A DNA stretch of 64,000 nt, taken from Hymenobacter citatus. Lineage in GTDB: Bacteria; Bacteroidota; Bacteroidia; Cytophagales; Hymenobacteraceae. The notes beneath the pieces are model-generated. The model worked only from the letters and a program-made list of their open reading frames with translations, was not told where the DNA came from and did no database searches. The translations under genes were made by a program, and so were the position numbers. Below, piece after piece: positions 49,506-57,124 of the stretch. How positions within the stretch are numbered: position 1 is the stretch's first letter; each line of letters starts with the position of its first letter. The stretch is taken from contig NZ_JACSCY010000019.1 in the NCBI RefSeq assembly GCF_014333615.1, positions 1-64,000 on the forward strand. The letters run 5' to 3'.

Positions 49506-50984
49506 ATGCCAGTTCGCCACTACCCTGTTTTAGGTGATTACCTGGCGGCTAACCGCCACGCCGCGGCCGAGTACGATGACGTGGAGCTGGAGTTGGTGGA
49601 AGGCGCCCTACCCCCCAACCTGGTAGGTACCCTGCTGCGCAACGGCAACGGCCGCTTCGAGCACCACGGCGTGCCCTACGAGCATCTGTTTGACGGCGAC
49701 GGCATGGTGGCGCGCTTTCAGTTTGACGGGCAACGCGTGCGCTACCGCAACCGCCACGTGCAAACCGCCGAGCTGGTGGCCGAAGAAAAAGCCGGCCGCA
49801 TGCTCTACCGCAGCTTCGGTACCAATCTGCCCGGCGGCTTGCGGGCCAATTTTGGCAAAACGCAATTCAAGAACACCGCCAATACCAGCCTGGTAGCGCA
49901 CGGCGGGCAGCTACTGGCGCTCTGGGAGGGCGGCCTACCCCATCGCCTCCACCCCGACACGCTGGCCACACTGGGCCGCTTCGATTACGCGGGCGTCCTG
50001 CGAAATCCCTTTTCCTGGCTCGACCGGCAAATCACGCCCGAGCTGCCGTTTTCGGCCCACCCTAAGGTGCACCCTACCACTGGCGTGCTGCACAACTTTG
50101 GTACGGTAGCCGGTCGGCAGCATCGGTTGGTGCTGTATGAGGTAAGCCCCGCAGGCCAGGCCCGCATCGCGCACGTGCTTCCTATGCCCGCCGCTACGTT
50201 TGCCCACGATTTTGTATTGACGCAGAGCGGGCACCAGATTTTTTTCCTGACGCCGGTAGCCTTTGATGTGCTGCGGGCGCTTACGGGTCTGGCTTCACCG
50301 GCAGCCTCCATCCGCGTAGGTCGCGACCAGCCTACACAGGTAGTGGTGGTAGCGCCCGATGGCCAAGTACATCACCTGACGACGGAGTTTGGCTTCGTGT
50401 TTCACTTCGTGAATGGCTACCAGGATGCGGATGGTACGCTGGTAGCCGATGCGCTGTTACTCCAAGACTACCCCGACACGCTAAGCATCAAGGCCTACCT
50501 GACCGGTCACCTACCCGACGACCAACCACAGGCCCAGTTCGTGCGCTTCCGTCTCGACCTCACGCGCGGTACCGTAACGCGGCAGCCGCTGTCGGACTAC
50601 GAAGGTGAGCTACCCGAAATCAATCCCGACCGGCTGGGCCAGCCCTACCGCTACACCTGGTCTATTGGCCGCCCCCCGCAGCATTCGCTTCCCCTACTCG
50701 ACCACTTGGTTAAGCTTGATGTGCAAACCGGCGAAGTTCGCCACGCCTACCAGCCGGATACGTTGTGTAGCGAGCCGGTGGTAGTGCCCCGGTCGGCAGT
50801 GCCCGGCCACGCGCCGCTGCTCGAAGACGACGGCTATGTGTTATACCTACGTTTTGATGCTACCAGCAACCATACTGAGTTGTTGGTAGCCGATGCCGCT
50901 ACTCTGGCTACGATAGCCCGTCTGCAACTGCCACACCATATTCCTTTAGGATTTCACGGCATATGGTTGTCTCCCTCAGAATAG
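49506..50984 (+). CDS. Carotenoid oxygenase (RPE65/CCD family)
   Basis: 492 residues. The seven-bladed propeller metal site is indicated by four conserved His in HPKVHPTTGVLHNFG, TFAHDFVLT, FHFVNGY and GFHGIW at the end. Early signatures are GTLLRNGNGRFEH and HLFDGDGMVARFQF. Enzymes of the family split carotenoids or apocarotenoids with O2, and may give retinal. ATG 49506 (MPVRHYP) is preferred over 49467. It follows the response regulator by 70 bp and may be regulated with it. The substrate is unknown. Confidence 0.9.
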   Translation: MPVRHYPVLGDYLAANRHAAAEYDDVELELVEGALPPNLVGTLLRNGNGRFEHHGVPYEHLFDGDGMVARFQFDGQRVRYRNRHVQTAELVAEEKAGRMLYRSFGTNLPGGLRANFGKTQFKNTANTSLVAHGGQLLALWEGGLPHRLHPDTLATLGRFDYAGVLRNPFSWLDRQITPELPFSAHPKVHPTTGVLHNFGTVAGRQHRLVLYEVSPAGQARIAHVLPMPAATFAHDFVLTQSGHQIFFLTPVAFDVLRALTGLASPAASIRVGRDQPTQVVVVAPDGQVHHLTTEFGFVFHFVNGYQDADGTLVADALLLQDYPDTLSIKAYLTGHLPDDQPQAQFVRFRLDLTRGTVTRQPLSDYEGELPEINPDRLGQPYRYTWSIGRPPQHSLPLLDHLVKLDVQTGEVRHAYQPDTLCSEPVVVPRSAVPGHAPLLEDDGYVLYLRFDATSNHTELLVADAATLATIARLQLPHHIPLGFHGIWLSPSE

Positions 50985-51149
50985 GCTTGCACCCTCTAGC
51001 TTATTGCATTTTATTTACTGTAAGGAAATTGTATTTCTTTGCCGATCTTACTATGCTACTCCTACGCTTCAGCTTGGTTATATGAATACTATAACTGAGT
51101 TTTACCCTGTAGCTCTGGCCATATAATTTTACAGCACAAGTAGTATTTT

Positions 51150-52010
51150 ATGAATAGCTCTACCCCCGATGCCGGCTTGATCTACGTAATTGAGGACGAT
51201 AGCACCACTGCTACCATCACCAGAATATTACTGGAGAAAGCGCGACCTGGGAGCCGGGTTCAGCTCTACGCCAATGGCCAACAGGCGCTCGACCATTTAA
51301 CTATTGCGCGGCGGGAGGGCACGGCCTACCTTCCCAGCCTTATCCTGTTGGATTTGAATATGCCGCTAATGGACGGCTGGGAGTTTCTGGATGCGTGCAA
51401 TCGCCTGACCATGGGCGAGCCAGTGTGCATTCTGATACTGACTTCCTCCATCAACCCGGAAGATCGAGCCAAAGCAGCTTGCTACCAAAACGTAGCTGGC
51501 TTCTTCAGTAAGCCACTGGATACGCACACAATAGAACATATCTTACGCCTGCGCCGGGCCGCCAGCGGGCCTACCCTGCGCGCCGCTACCATCAACACCG
51601 AAGCCCCTCTGCATCACCTCATGTACCAGAGCCGAGCTACGGCGCCCATGGGCGATGCCGAGCTTACGCAGTTGCTCACGCAGTCGCGGGCGTTCAATGC
51701 GGCCCACGACCTAACCGGAATTCTCCTCTATAGTCAGGGCAACATCATACAGTTGCTGGAAGGCCCGGAAACCAACGTGCGTACGGTCTTCTCCCGCATT
51801 GTGTGTGACGCGCGCCATACCGGTGTGATTAAGCTGGCAGATGGACCCGTTGGGCAACGGTTGTTTGCGCAGTGGACCATGGGCTTTCGCGCCGCTGCGC
51901 CCACCGACTTTGCCAACTTGCTGGGCTACATCAATCCGCAGTACACCGAGCGCCTGGCCCCCGCCGACCCCGATTTACAGGAATTGTTGGTCACTTTCGC
52001 GGCTGGGTAG
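51150..52010 (+). CDS. Receiver-BLUF fusion photoreceptor
   Basis: 286 residues. The receiver (1-130) has D68 in LILLDLNMPLMDGWEF, ILTSS and FFSKPLD. The BLUF domain (about 155-250) keeps the flavin-binding set: Y159 in LMYQSRAT, N183, Q201 in IIQLLEG, W242 and M244 in QWTMGF. Spacings Y-N 24, N-Q 18 and Q-W 41 match the AppA BLUF. It should bind FAD and respond to blue light while also being open to phosphorylation. It follows the carotenoid oxygenase after 165 bp. The fusion of receiver to BLUF is unusual. Confidence 0.92.
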   Translation: MNSSTPDAGLIYVIEDDSTTATITRILLEKARPGSRVQLYANGQQALDHLTIARREGTAYLPSLILLDLNMPLMDGWEFLDACNRLTMGEPVCILILTSSINPEDRAKAACYQNVAGFFSKPLDTHTIEHILRLRRAASGPTLRAATINTEAPLHHLMYQSRATAPMGDAELTQLLTQSRAFNAAHDLTGILLYSQGNIIQLLEGPETNVRTVFSRIVCDARHTGVIKLADGPVGQRLFAQWTMGFRAAAPTDFANLLGYINPQYTERLAPADPDLQELLVTFAAG

Positions 52011-52028
52011 GGCATTATTCCCGGAAAA

Positions 52029-52490
52029 TCAACTGTTCTCGGCGGCCTTTATCCGCGCATCAAACCGAAATCCTTCGCGCCCCACTATCTGCACCCGCCG
52101 GAATTCAGGGTGGCGGGCGTTGAGGATATAATTGAATTCCTGCGGCACAATGGAGGAAGGCACGCGCAACACGGCCGCGCGGCGGGCCGCGTACCACGCC
52201 TCGCCCAATGGCTGGCACACGGCGTAGCGGCTGGCCTTTTCCCAGTCGGGTGGCAGCTGGGCCAGGGTGATTTCTTCGATCAGCAAGTCATCGGGAATAT
52301 CAATCACAAGCACGCTGAATTGGTCGTTGAGGCCCTCGCCGCCGCGGTGCACCACGTTTTCCAGGCAAGCCAAAGCCCGGCTGGCGGCGGTGTAGATAAC
52401 GAAACGGTCTTGGTAGTTCCAGCGGGCCCGACGGCCGGAGGCGAACAGGTCGTCGGCGTACTTGGTGAGGCAGATGCGGTAGACGTGCAC
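52029..52490 (-). CDS. RES-domain toxin
   Basis: 153 residues. The RES domain features an Arg near the start (MHVYRICLTKYADDL), RARWN replacing the GGRWN loop, YTAASRALACLENVVH and a late VPQEFNYILNARHPEF. RES toxins degrade or modify NAD. The start is GTG at 52490, 3 bp after the antitoxin stop. The Gly pair of the canonical GGRWN is missing here (GRRARWN). Confidence 0.88.
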   Translation of the reverse strand: MHVYRICLTKYADDLFASGRRARWNYQDRFVIYTAASRALACLENVVHRGGEGLNDQFSVLVIDIPDDLLIEEITLAQLPPDWEKASRYAVCQPLGEAWYAARRAAVLRVPSSIVPQEFNYILNARHPEFRRVQIVGREGFRFDARIKAAENS

Positions 52491-52493
52491 GGC

Positions 52494-52943
52494 TTAGCTC
52501 AGGTCGCCGTAGGCAATGCGCGTCAGCTCCTCCTCCACCAGATCGATACCGCCGCTGGTTTCAAGCAGGCGCAGGGGCACCTCCTGGTCGAGGCCGTGGG
52601 CGGGCTTATCCAGCCAGCGCAGAAAAGCTGCGGCTTCGCCAAAAACCTCTACCCCAAGTTGGTAGAGCGCAATGATTTTCAGCGTTTTCTCGCTGGCCGT
52701 GGCGCTCAGCGGCTTATTTTCCTGGGAGTAGCTGCGCAGCGTTTTGGTCGACAAATCATACACCGCTTCGAGCTGACTGGCCGGCCAGTGGTAGGCCTCG
52801 GCTACCTCGAAGGCCGTAGCGGCCGGAATACCCTTCCGGGCCGTCATCACCAAGGCAAAGGAATCCTGACTGGTGAGTTTCCAGGCGGCCCACTTACTAG
52901 CGCGGGGCTTCTGATTAGATGAACGGGCGGTGGTAGCAGTCAT
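52494..52943 (-). CDS. Xre/MbcA/ParS-type antitoxin (DUF2384)
   Basis: 149 residues, no signal peptide. The central helix-turn-helix (FEVAEAYHWPASQLEAVYDLSTKTLRSY) and the C-terminal toxin-binding region (LRLLETSGGIDLVEEELTRIAYGDLS) match antitoxins paired with RES toxins. ATG 52943 is used; the longer frame to 53081 would read through the operator boxes. It represses its own operon, presumably at three boxes 9 bp upstream. Confidence 0.88.
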   Translation of the reverse strand: MTATTARSSNQKPRASKWAAWKLTSQDSFALVMTARKGIPAATAFEVAEAYHWPASQLEAVYDLSTKTLRSYSQENKPLSATASEKTLKIIALYQLGVEVFGEAAAFLRWLDKPAHGLDQEVPLRLLETSGGIDLVEEELTRIAYGDLS

Positions 52944-52951
52944 GGCACAAT

Positions 52952-53005
52952 GGAAAATAATTCCCGAATATGGGAAATATTTCTCAGTAACGCGGAAATA
53001 TTTCC
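52952..53005. promoter_or_regulatory. Three evenly spaced operator boxes of the RES/Xre operon
   Basis: GGAAAATAATTCC (52952-52964), GGAAATATTTCT (52973-52984) and GGAAATATTTCC (52994-53005) start exactly 21 bp apart, two helical turns. The third is a perfect 12-bp palindrome. They lie upstream of the antitoxin ATG and are good candidates for cooperative autorepression. Confidence 0.7.
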
Positions 53006-53158
53006 AAAGGTTTCCTATCCTTATCCTGCCGGACATACAGTAGTGCGCAGGCTGGCAAAGCCACACAGCCAAACACTTCACGCGCTATTCACGAAGAGAG
53101 CAGCACCTTGGCTGCCGTAGTTCGGCGGTTTCAACCGTCATCACCCAACTTCCTTGTG

Positions 53159-53759
53159 ATGTCCTTACTCGTGCTTGTGCGCCACGGCCAGTCTGTTTCC
53201 AACCTGCAAAACGTCTTCACAGGCAGCCTCGATGTGGCCCTGACGCCCAAAGGCGAAGAAGAAGCCCAGGAAACGGCTACCAAGCTGCGCGGCTTCCACT
53301 TCGATACAGCGTTCTGCTCCGACATGCTGCGCACCCGGCGCACCCTCGACATTATGCTACGCCAGCTGGGCCAGGCCAACATCCCTACCCACTACGACGC
53401 GGCTCTGAACGAGCGCTACTACGGTAATTTACAAGGCCTCAACAAAGCCGACACCGTGCAGAAATATGGCGAGGAGCAGGTAGACCAGTGGCGCCGCAGC
53501 TACGAAGTGGCCCCGCCCGGCGGCGAGAGCCTGCATCAGACCCAGGACCGGGTAGTGGCGTATTACAAGCAGGCCATTGTGCCGCTACTACAACAGGGCC
53601 AGCATGTGTTGGTAGTAGCGCACGGCAACTCGCTACGAGCGTTGGTACCTCGAGCATTTTTCGGCCGAGCATGTGAAGGGACTGGAAATCCCGACCGACG
53701 GCGCCCGCGTTTATGAGTTGGACAGCGCGTTGCACATCAAAGACATGTGCGACTTGTAA
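53159..53759 (+). pseudogene. gpmA: Phosphoglycerate mutase (dPGM-type), frameshifted near the end
   Basis: The first 162 codons from ATG 53159 give an intact phosphoglycerate mutase: VLVRHGQSVSNLQNVFTG, LNERYYGNLQGL and VAHGNSLRALV. At about 53645 the frame shifts. The true tail (YLEHFSAEHVKGLEIPTDG to CDL and TAA at 53757) continues in another frame. Relative to the family, about 5 nt of a GTNATGTAC region are missing, which could arise by slippage between two GT steps. As read, the product ends in unrelated residues. A sequencing indel cannot be excluded. If real, another phosphoglycerate mutase must serve glycolysis. Confidence 0.75.
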
Positions 53760-53765
53760 AAAAAC

Positions 53766-53870
53766 GTCATGCTGAGCGCAGCGGAGTCGAAGCATCTCGC
53801 TCGCATCATTAGGGTTAGTTGCACAACATCAGCATGCGAGATGCTTCGACTCCGCTGCGCTCAGCATGAC
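53766..53870. repeat. Palindrome, GTCATGCTGAGC...GAAGCATCTC class (C2)
   Basis: Perfect 35-bp arms (53766-53800 and 53836-53870), outer end GTCATGCTGAGC, inner end GAAGCATCTCGC. It is the closest relative of C1 in the hisC-hisD gap. It lies between the mutase and the holA gene ends. Confidence 0.93.
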
Positions 53871-53896
53871 CGTTCTTTTTGTTCTGTCTCTGCTCC

Positions 53897-54955
53897 CTAC
53901 CCTACCACTGCCTGTAAGGGCACGGGGTGCAGAATCAGCCACACTAGCTCCCGCAGAATCTCGCCGTCGCTCATGGAGCCTGAGTCGATGCCTTTGCTCT
54001 GACCATCGGCGCGGCGGATGAGGTGGATGATGGCGCGGGTGCGCTCGGGCGTGAACACCTTAAGACCCGTTTGGTAATCTTTGCGGGCAAAGGTGCTTTT
54101 CAGCCCCAGACGGGTCCAGTCGGCATCGGTGGGGTTAGGGAGCTGGTGCAGGGCCAGCAGACGCGAGAAGTAGTTGAACAGCAGCGTGAGGTTCGGTATC
54201 AGCGGGCTGGCCTTGGGGTTGGCCTCGAAGTAGAGTAGGATGCGGTTGGCCTTCAGCACGTCGCGGCGGATAAGGGCGCTTTGCAACTCAAAAATATTGT
54301 ACTCCTTGCTGATGCCCACCATTTTCTGCACCAGGTCTTCGTCGATGGGCTGACCGGCAGGTAGGTTCAACAGCATCTTGTCCACCTCATTAATCAGCCG
54401 GCTTAGGTCGGTACCGATGTACTCGGCCAGCATAGCCGTGGCTTGGGGCGCAATTTGCTGGCCTTTACTGCGCACGTAGGCCGTGAGCCAGGCGGGCACT
54501 TGGTTATCATAAAGACGGTTGCTGGTGAGCACAGCCGCCCGGGTATCCTTGGCGGCTAGAAGCTTGCCCAGCTTCTTGCGCGAGTCGAGCGTTTTATGCT
54601 TGTAGCAGAGCACCAGCACGGTGCTGGCTAATGGATTTTTGAGGTAGGCTTCTAAAAACGGCCATGCCTTTTCGCTTTCCAGATCGGCTACGGCCTGCGC
54701 TTCTTTCACGATGACCACCGAGCGCTCAGCCATCATCGGGAAGCGCCGTGCCTGGTTCAGAATGCCCGCCACATCGGTATCCTTACCGTATAATATCACT
54801 TGGTTGAACCCACGCTCGTGCTCGGCCAAAGCGGTCTGCTCGATGATATCGGCCACATGGTCGATGTAGTAGGGTTCCTCGCCCTGCAACACGTACACAG
54901 GCTGAAACTGCCGCTGGCGCAGTTGTGCCAGCACTTCGTCAATTGTTGGGGTCAT
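53897..54955 (-). CDS. holA: DNA polymerase III delta subunit
   Basis: 352 residues. PVYVLQGEEPYYIDHVADIIEQ (residues 18-39) is the DNA-pol delta start with degenerate Walker-A region. ILNQARRFPMMAERSVVIVKEAQ and LAEYIGTDLSRLINEVDKMLLNL are typical of HolA. It opens the beta clamp in the clamp loader. Its promoter lies in the divergent gap with tyrS, just past a GGGTCTTG array. Confidence 0.9.
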   Translation of the reverse strand: MTPTIDEVLAQLRQRQFQPVYVLQGEEPYYIDHVADIIEQTALAEHERGFNQVILYGKDTDVAGILNQARRFPMMAERSVVIVKEAQAVADLESEKAWPFLEAYLKNPLASTVLVLCYKHKTLDSRKKLGKLLAAKDTRAAVLTSNRLYDNQVPAWLTAYVRSKGQQIAPQATAMLAEYIGTDLSRLINEVDKMLLNLPAGQPIDEDLVQKMVGISKEYNIFELQSALIRRDVLKANRILLYFEANPKASPLIPNLTLLFNYFSRLLALHQLPNPTDADWTRLGLKSTFARKDYQTGLKVFTPERTRAIIHLIRRADGQSKGIDSGSMSDGEILRELVWLILHPVPLQAVVG

Positions 54956-54982
54956 AGGGTCTTGGGGTCTTGGGGTCTTGGT
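54956..54982. repeat. GGGTCTTG tandem array (class B3), holA side
   Basis: About three units of GGGTCTTG directly upstream of the holA ATG, and therefore within its 5' leader. It is in inverted orientation to B4 at 55156, about 170 bp away, so the pair could form a large palindrome. Confidence 0.8.
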
Positions 54983-55037
54983 CTTCTATTGAAACAACCA
55001 CGGCTCCATCAAAAATGACCTTTCGGCAAGCGAACCT

Positions 55038-55045
55038 CAAAGTTA
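55038..55045 (-). promoter_or_regulatory. Bacteroidota -7 promoter box TAACTTTG for holA
   Basis: Exact TAnnTTTG match on the minus strand, 82 bp upstream of holA. The transcript would include the B3 array in its 5' leader. Confidence 0.5.
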
Positions 55046-55058
55046 CTACCCCTCCTCT

Positions 55059-55066
55059 TACCTTTG
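55059..55066 (+). promoter_or_regulatory. Bacteroidota -7 promoter box TACCTTTG for tyrS
   Basis: Exact TAnnTTTG match on the plus strand, 76 bp before ATG 55143. The two divergent boxes are only 14 bp apart. Confidence 0.5.
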
Positions 55067-55142
55067 TCACTCATCGACTGTATTCCTCGAAAGCTGCCAA
55101 TCATTCCAGGCGTTTTCATAGCAGTAAAAGTAACGGCAATAG

Positions 55143-56483
55143 ATGGACCCATTATCCAAGACCCCAAGCCCCCAAGCCCCCAAGACCCTAATAACCGAAC
55201 TACGCTGGCGCGGCATGTTTCATGATATGATGCCCGGCACCGAGGAGCACCTGAGCACCGGCCAGCCCGTGACGGGCTACATTGGGTTCGACCCCACGGC
55301 GCCGTCGTTGCACATTGGCAATCTGGCTACGATTATGCTGCTGGTGCACTTGCAGCGCGCCGGCCACCGCCCCGTGGCCTTGGTAGGCGGCGCCACCGGC
55401 ATGATTGGCGACCCCTCGGGCAAATCGGCCGAGCGTAACCTGTTGGATGAGACGACCTTGCGCGCCAACCAGGCCGGTATCCAAGCGCAACTGGAGAAGT
55501 TTCTTGATTTCTCGGAAGGCCCTACCGGTGCCCGCGTGGTGAATAACTACTACTGGTTCAAGGAAATCGGCTTCCTACAATTTCTGCGCGATGTGGGCAA
55601 GCACCTCACCGTGAACTACATGATGGCCAAGGACTCGGTGAAGCGCCGTATCGGCGGCAACGAAGACACGGGCGCCGAGGGCATCAGCTACACTGAGTTC
55701 AGCTACCAGCTGCTGCAAGGCTACGACTTCTTCCACCTCTACGAAACCCTGGGCACTACCCTGCAAATGGGCGCCTCCGACCAGTGGGGCAACATCACGA
55801 CGGGCACTGAGCTGATCCGTCGCCTCACCAACGGCGAGGGCAAGGCTTACGCCCTCACCGGCCAGCTCATCACCAAAGCCGATGGCACCAAGTACGGCAA
55901 GAGCGAAACCGGCACCGTGTGGCTCGACCCCACCATGACCTCGCCCTACCAGTTCTACCAGTTCTTCCTGAACTCTGCCGATGCCGATGCGCCCCGCCTC
56001 ATTCGGGTGTTTACGCTGCTGAGCCAGGAGGAAATTGAGACGCTGGAAGCCGAACACGCCCAGGCGCCCCACCTGCGCACCCTGCAAAAGGCGCTGGCAA
56101 AGGACGTCACCATCCGGGTGCACAGCGAAGCGGCCTACGAAGCAGCGCTGGCTGCCTCGCAGGTGCTCTTCGGCGGCGGCGACCTGCACTCTCTCGACGA
56201 GCCTACCCTACTTGACGTATTTGCCGGTGTGCCCCACCTGGAGGTAGAACGCGCCCTGCTTCCTACCCTCACGGCCACCGATTTGCTGAGCGTGGCCACT
56301 GGCGGGCAGGTGTTTCCTTCTAAAGGCGAGGCTCGCAAGATGATGCAGCAGGGCGGCGTGAGCCTGAACCGCCAGAAGGTAGCCACCCCCGAGCAGCCCG
56401 CCACCGACGTGCCACTGCTGCTGGATAAATACCTGGTAGCCCAGAAAGGCAAGAAGAACTACTACCTGCTGAAAATCGTCTAG
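55143..56483 (+). CDS. tyrS: Tyrosyl-tRNA synthetase
   Basis: 446 residues, class I synthetase. TGYIGFDPTAPSLHIGNLATIML carries the HIGH-like HIGN. The tyrosine site is in QGYDFFHLYETLGTTLQMGASDQWGNIT. KMSKS-like KYGKSETGT follows, and an S4-like RNA domain closes the protein. The start at 55143 is the only in-frame ATG before ELRWRGMFHD. The first codons KTPSPQAPKT are encoded by the class B4 repeat array, giving an odd N-terminus. A non-ATG start after the array would match other TyrS proteins better. Confidence 0.95.
   Translation: MDPLSKTPSPQAPKTLITELRWRGMFHDMMPGTEEHLSTGQPVTGYIGFDPTAPSLHIGNLATIMLLVHLQRAGHRPVALVGGATGMIGDPSGKSAERNLLDETTLRANQAGIQAQLEKFLDFSEGPTGARVVNNYYWFKEIGFLQFLRDVGKHLTVNYMMAKDSVKRRIGGNEDTGAEGISYTEFSYQLLQGYDFFHLYETLGTTLQMGASDQWGNITTGTELIRRLTNGEGKAYALTGQLITKADGTKYGKSETGTVWLDPTMTSPYQFYQFFLNSADADAPRLIRVFTLLSQEEIETLEAEHAQAPHLRTLQKALAKDVTIRVHSEAAYEAALAASQVLFGGGDLHSLDEPTLLDVFAGVPHLEVERALLPTLTATDLLSVATGGQVFPSKGEARKMMQQGGVSLNRQKVATPEQPATDVPLLLDKYLVAQKGKKNYYLLKIV
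55156..55189. repeat. GGGTCTTG-type array (class B4), inside the tyrS start
   Basis: CCAAGACCCCAAGCCCCCAAGCCC-type units, the inverse of B3. It encodes residues KTPSPQAPKT of TyrS if the 55143 start is used. Confidence 0.8.
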
Positions 56484-56485
56484 AC

Positions 56486-56637
56486 CACGGATTAGGACGG
56501 ATTTTTCGGATTCGTCGGATTTTGTGGACGATTGCACAAAATCCGTCAACAAGCAAAAGAGCCCGGCTTTTCAGCCGGGCTCTTTTGTTACTCGTCCACA
56601 AAATCCGACGAATCCGAAAAATCCGTCTTAATCCGTG
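56486..56637. repeat. Palindrome with GGATTTTTCGGATT arms (class D1) and nested terminator
   Basis: 46-bp arms (56486-56531 and 56592-56637) with one mismatch fill the gap between convergent tyrS and the H1-like gene. In the 60-nt loop lies a perfect 14-bp hairpin with T-tracts on both ends. Confidence 0.93.
56555..56586. terminator. Bidirectional intrinsic terminator, tyrS and H1-like gene
   Basis: AAAAGAGCCCGGCT and AGCCGGGCTCTTTT around TTTC: a perfect 14-bp stem with A/T-rich ends. It sits between two convergent genes and serves both. Confidence 0.9.
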
Positions 56638-56638
56638 A

Positions 56639-56875
56639 TTACTTTTTCTTGGCCGGAGCGGCTTTCTTAGCAGCCGGAGCTGGAGCAGCTTTGGTTTCCG
56701 AAGCCGAGTTTTTAGCATTCTGCACTTCCGTGCGGATTTCCTGGGCCAGGTTCTTCAGCTCCTGCATGCCTTTGCGCACGCGAGTACCAGCGGCCGAGTT
56801 TTGCTTGTCGTAGAACTTTTCGAAGTCGCCTTCCAGAGACATCACCAGGTCCTTCAATTTGCTGAAATTGCTCAT
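56639..56875 (-). CDS. Histone H1-like protein of Bacteroidota
   Basis: 78 residues. A helical N-terminal half (KLKDLVMSLEGDFEKFYDKQN, then AAGTRVRKGMQELKNLAQEIR) matches the small H1-like proteins annotated in many Bacteroidota. The tail is Ala/Lys/Pro-rich (AAPAPAAKKAAPAKKK), like eukaryotic H1. It probably binds DNA non-specifically and helps condense the nucleoid. It is short and monocistronic, ending at the class D1 palindrome. Confidence 0.85.
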   Translation of the reverse strand: MSNFSKLKDLVMSLEGDFEKFYDKQNSAAGTRVRKGMQELKNLAQEIRTEVQNAKNSASETKAAPAPAAKKAAPAKKK

Positions 56876-57124
56876 TTGAGAGAGGTTTTAGGGGTGTGGA
56901 ATATATTGATTGAACGGCCCTAATATACAGGGATTTCAAATACAAGCAATACCTCCTTTTTTTTTCAAAAGGCCATTACGTGCATCAAAAGGGCTTTTTC
57001 TTCTAATTTAGGCTCTGTTTAAGAACATTACGACAACTCTATACACTTAGATTAGTACAAAAAAACAGGCCCTCGAATCAACTGATTCGAGGGCCTGACT
57101 GCCTTAGCACAACCGTAGCAGGAG
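56876..57124. other. Intergenic region before the alpha-oxoamine synthase gene end
   Basis: Mostly AT-rich. It holds the terminator at 57066 and the presumed promoter of the H1-like gene (a TATATT-rich stretch near 56895). I see no gene. Confidence 0.4.
57066..57097 (-). terminator. Intrinsic terminator of the alpha-oxoamine synthase gene
   Basis: A perfect 15-bp stem, CAGGCCCTCGAATCA and complement, with a 2-nt loop, followed on the minus strand by TTTTTTTGT, 28 bp after the stop codon. Confidence 0.88.
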
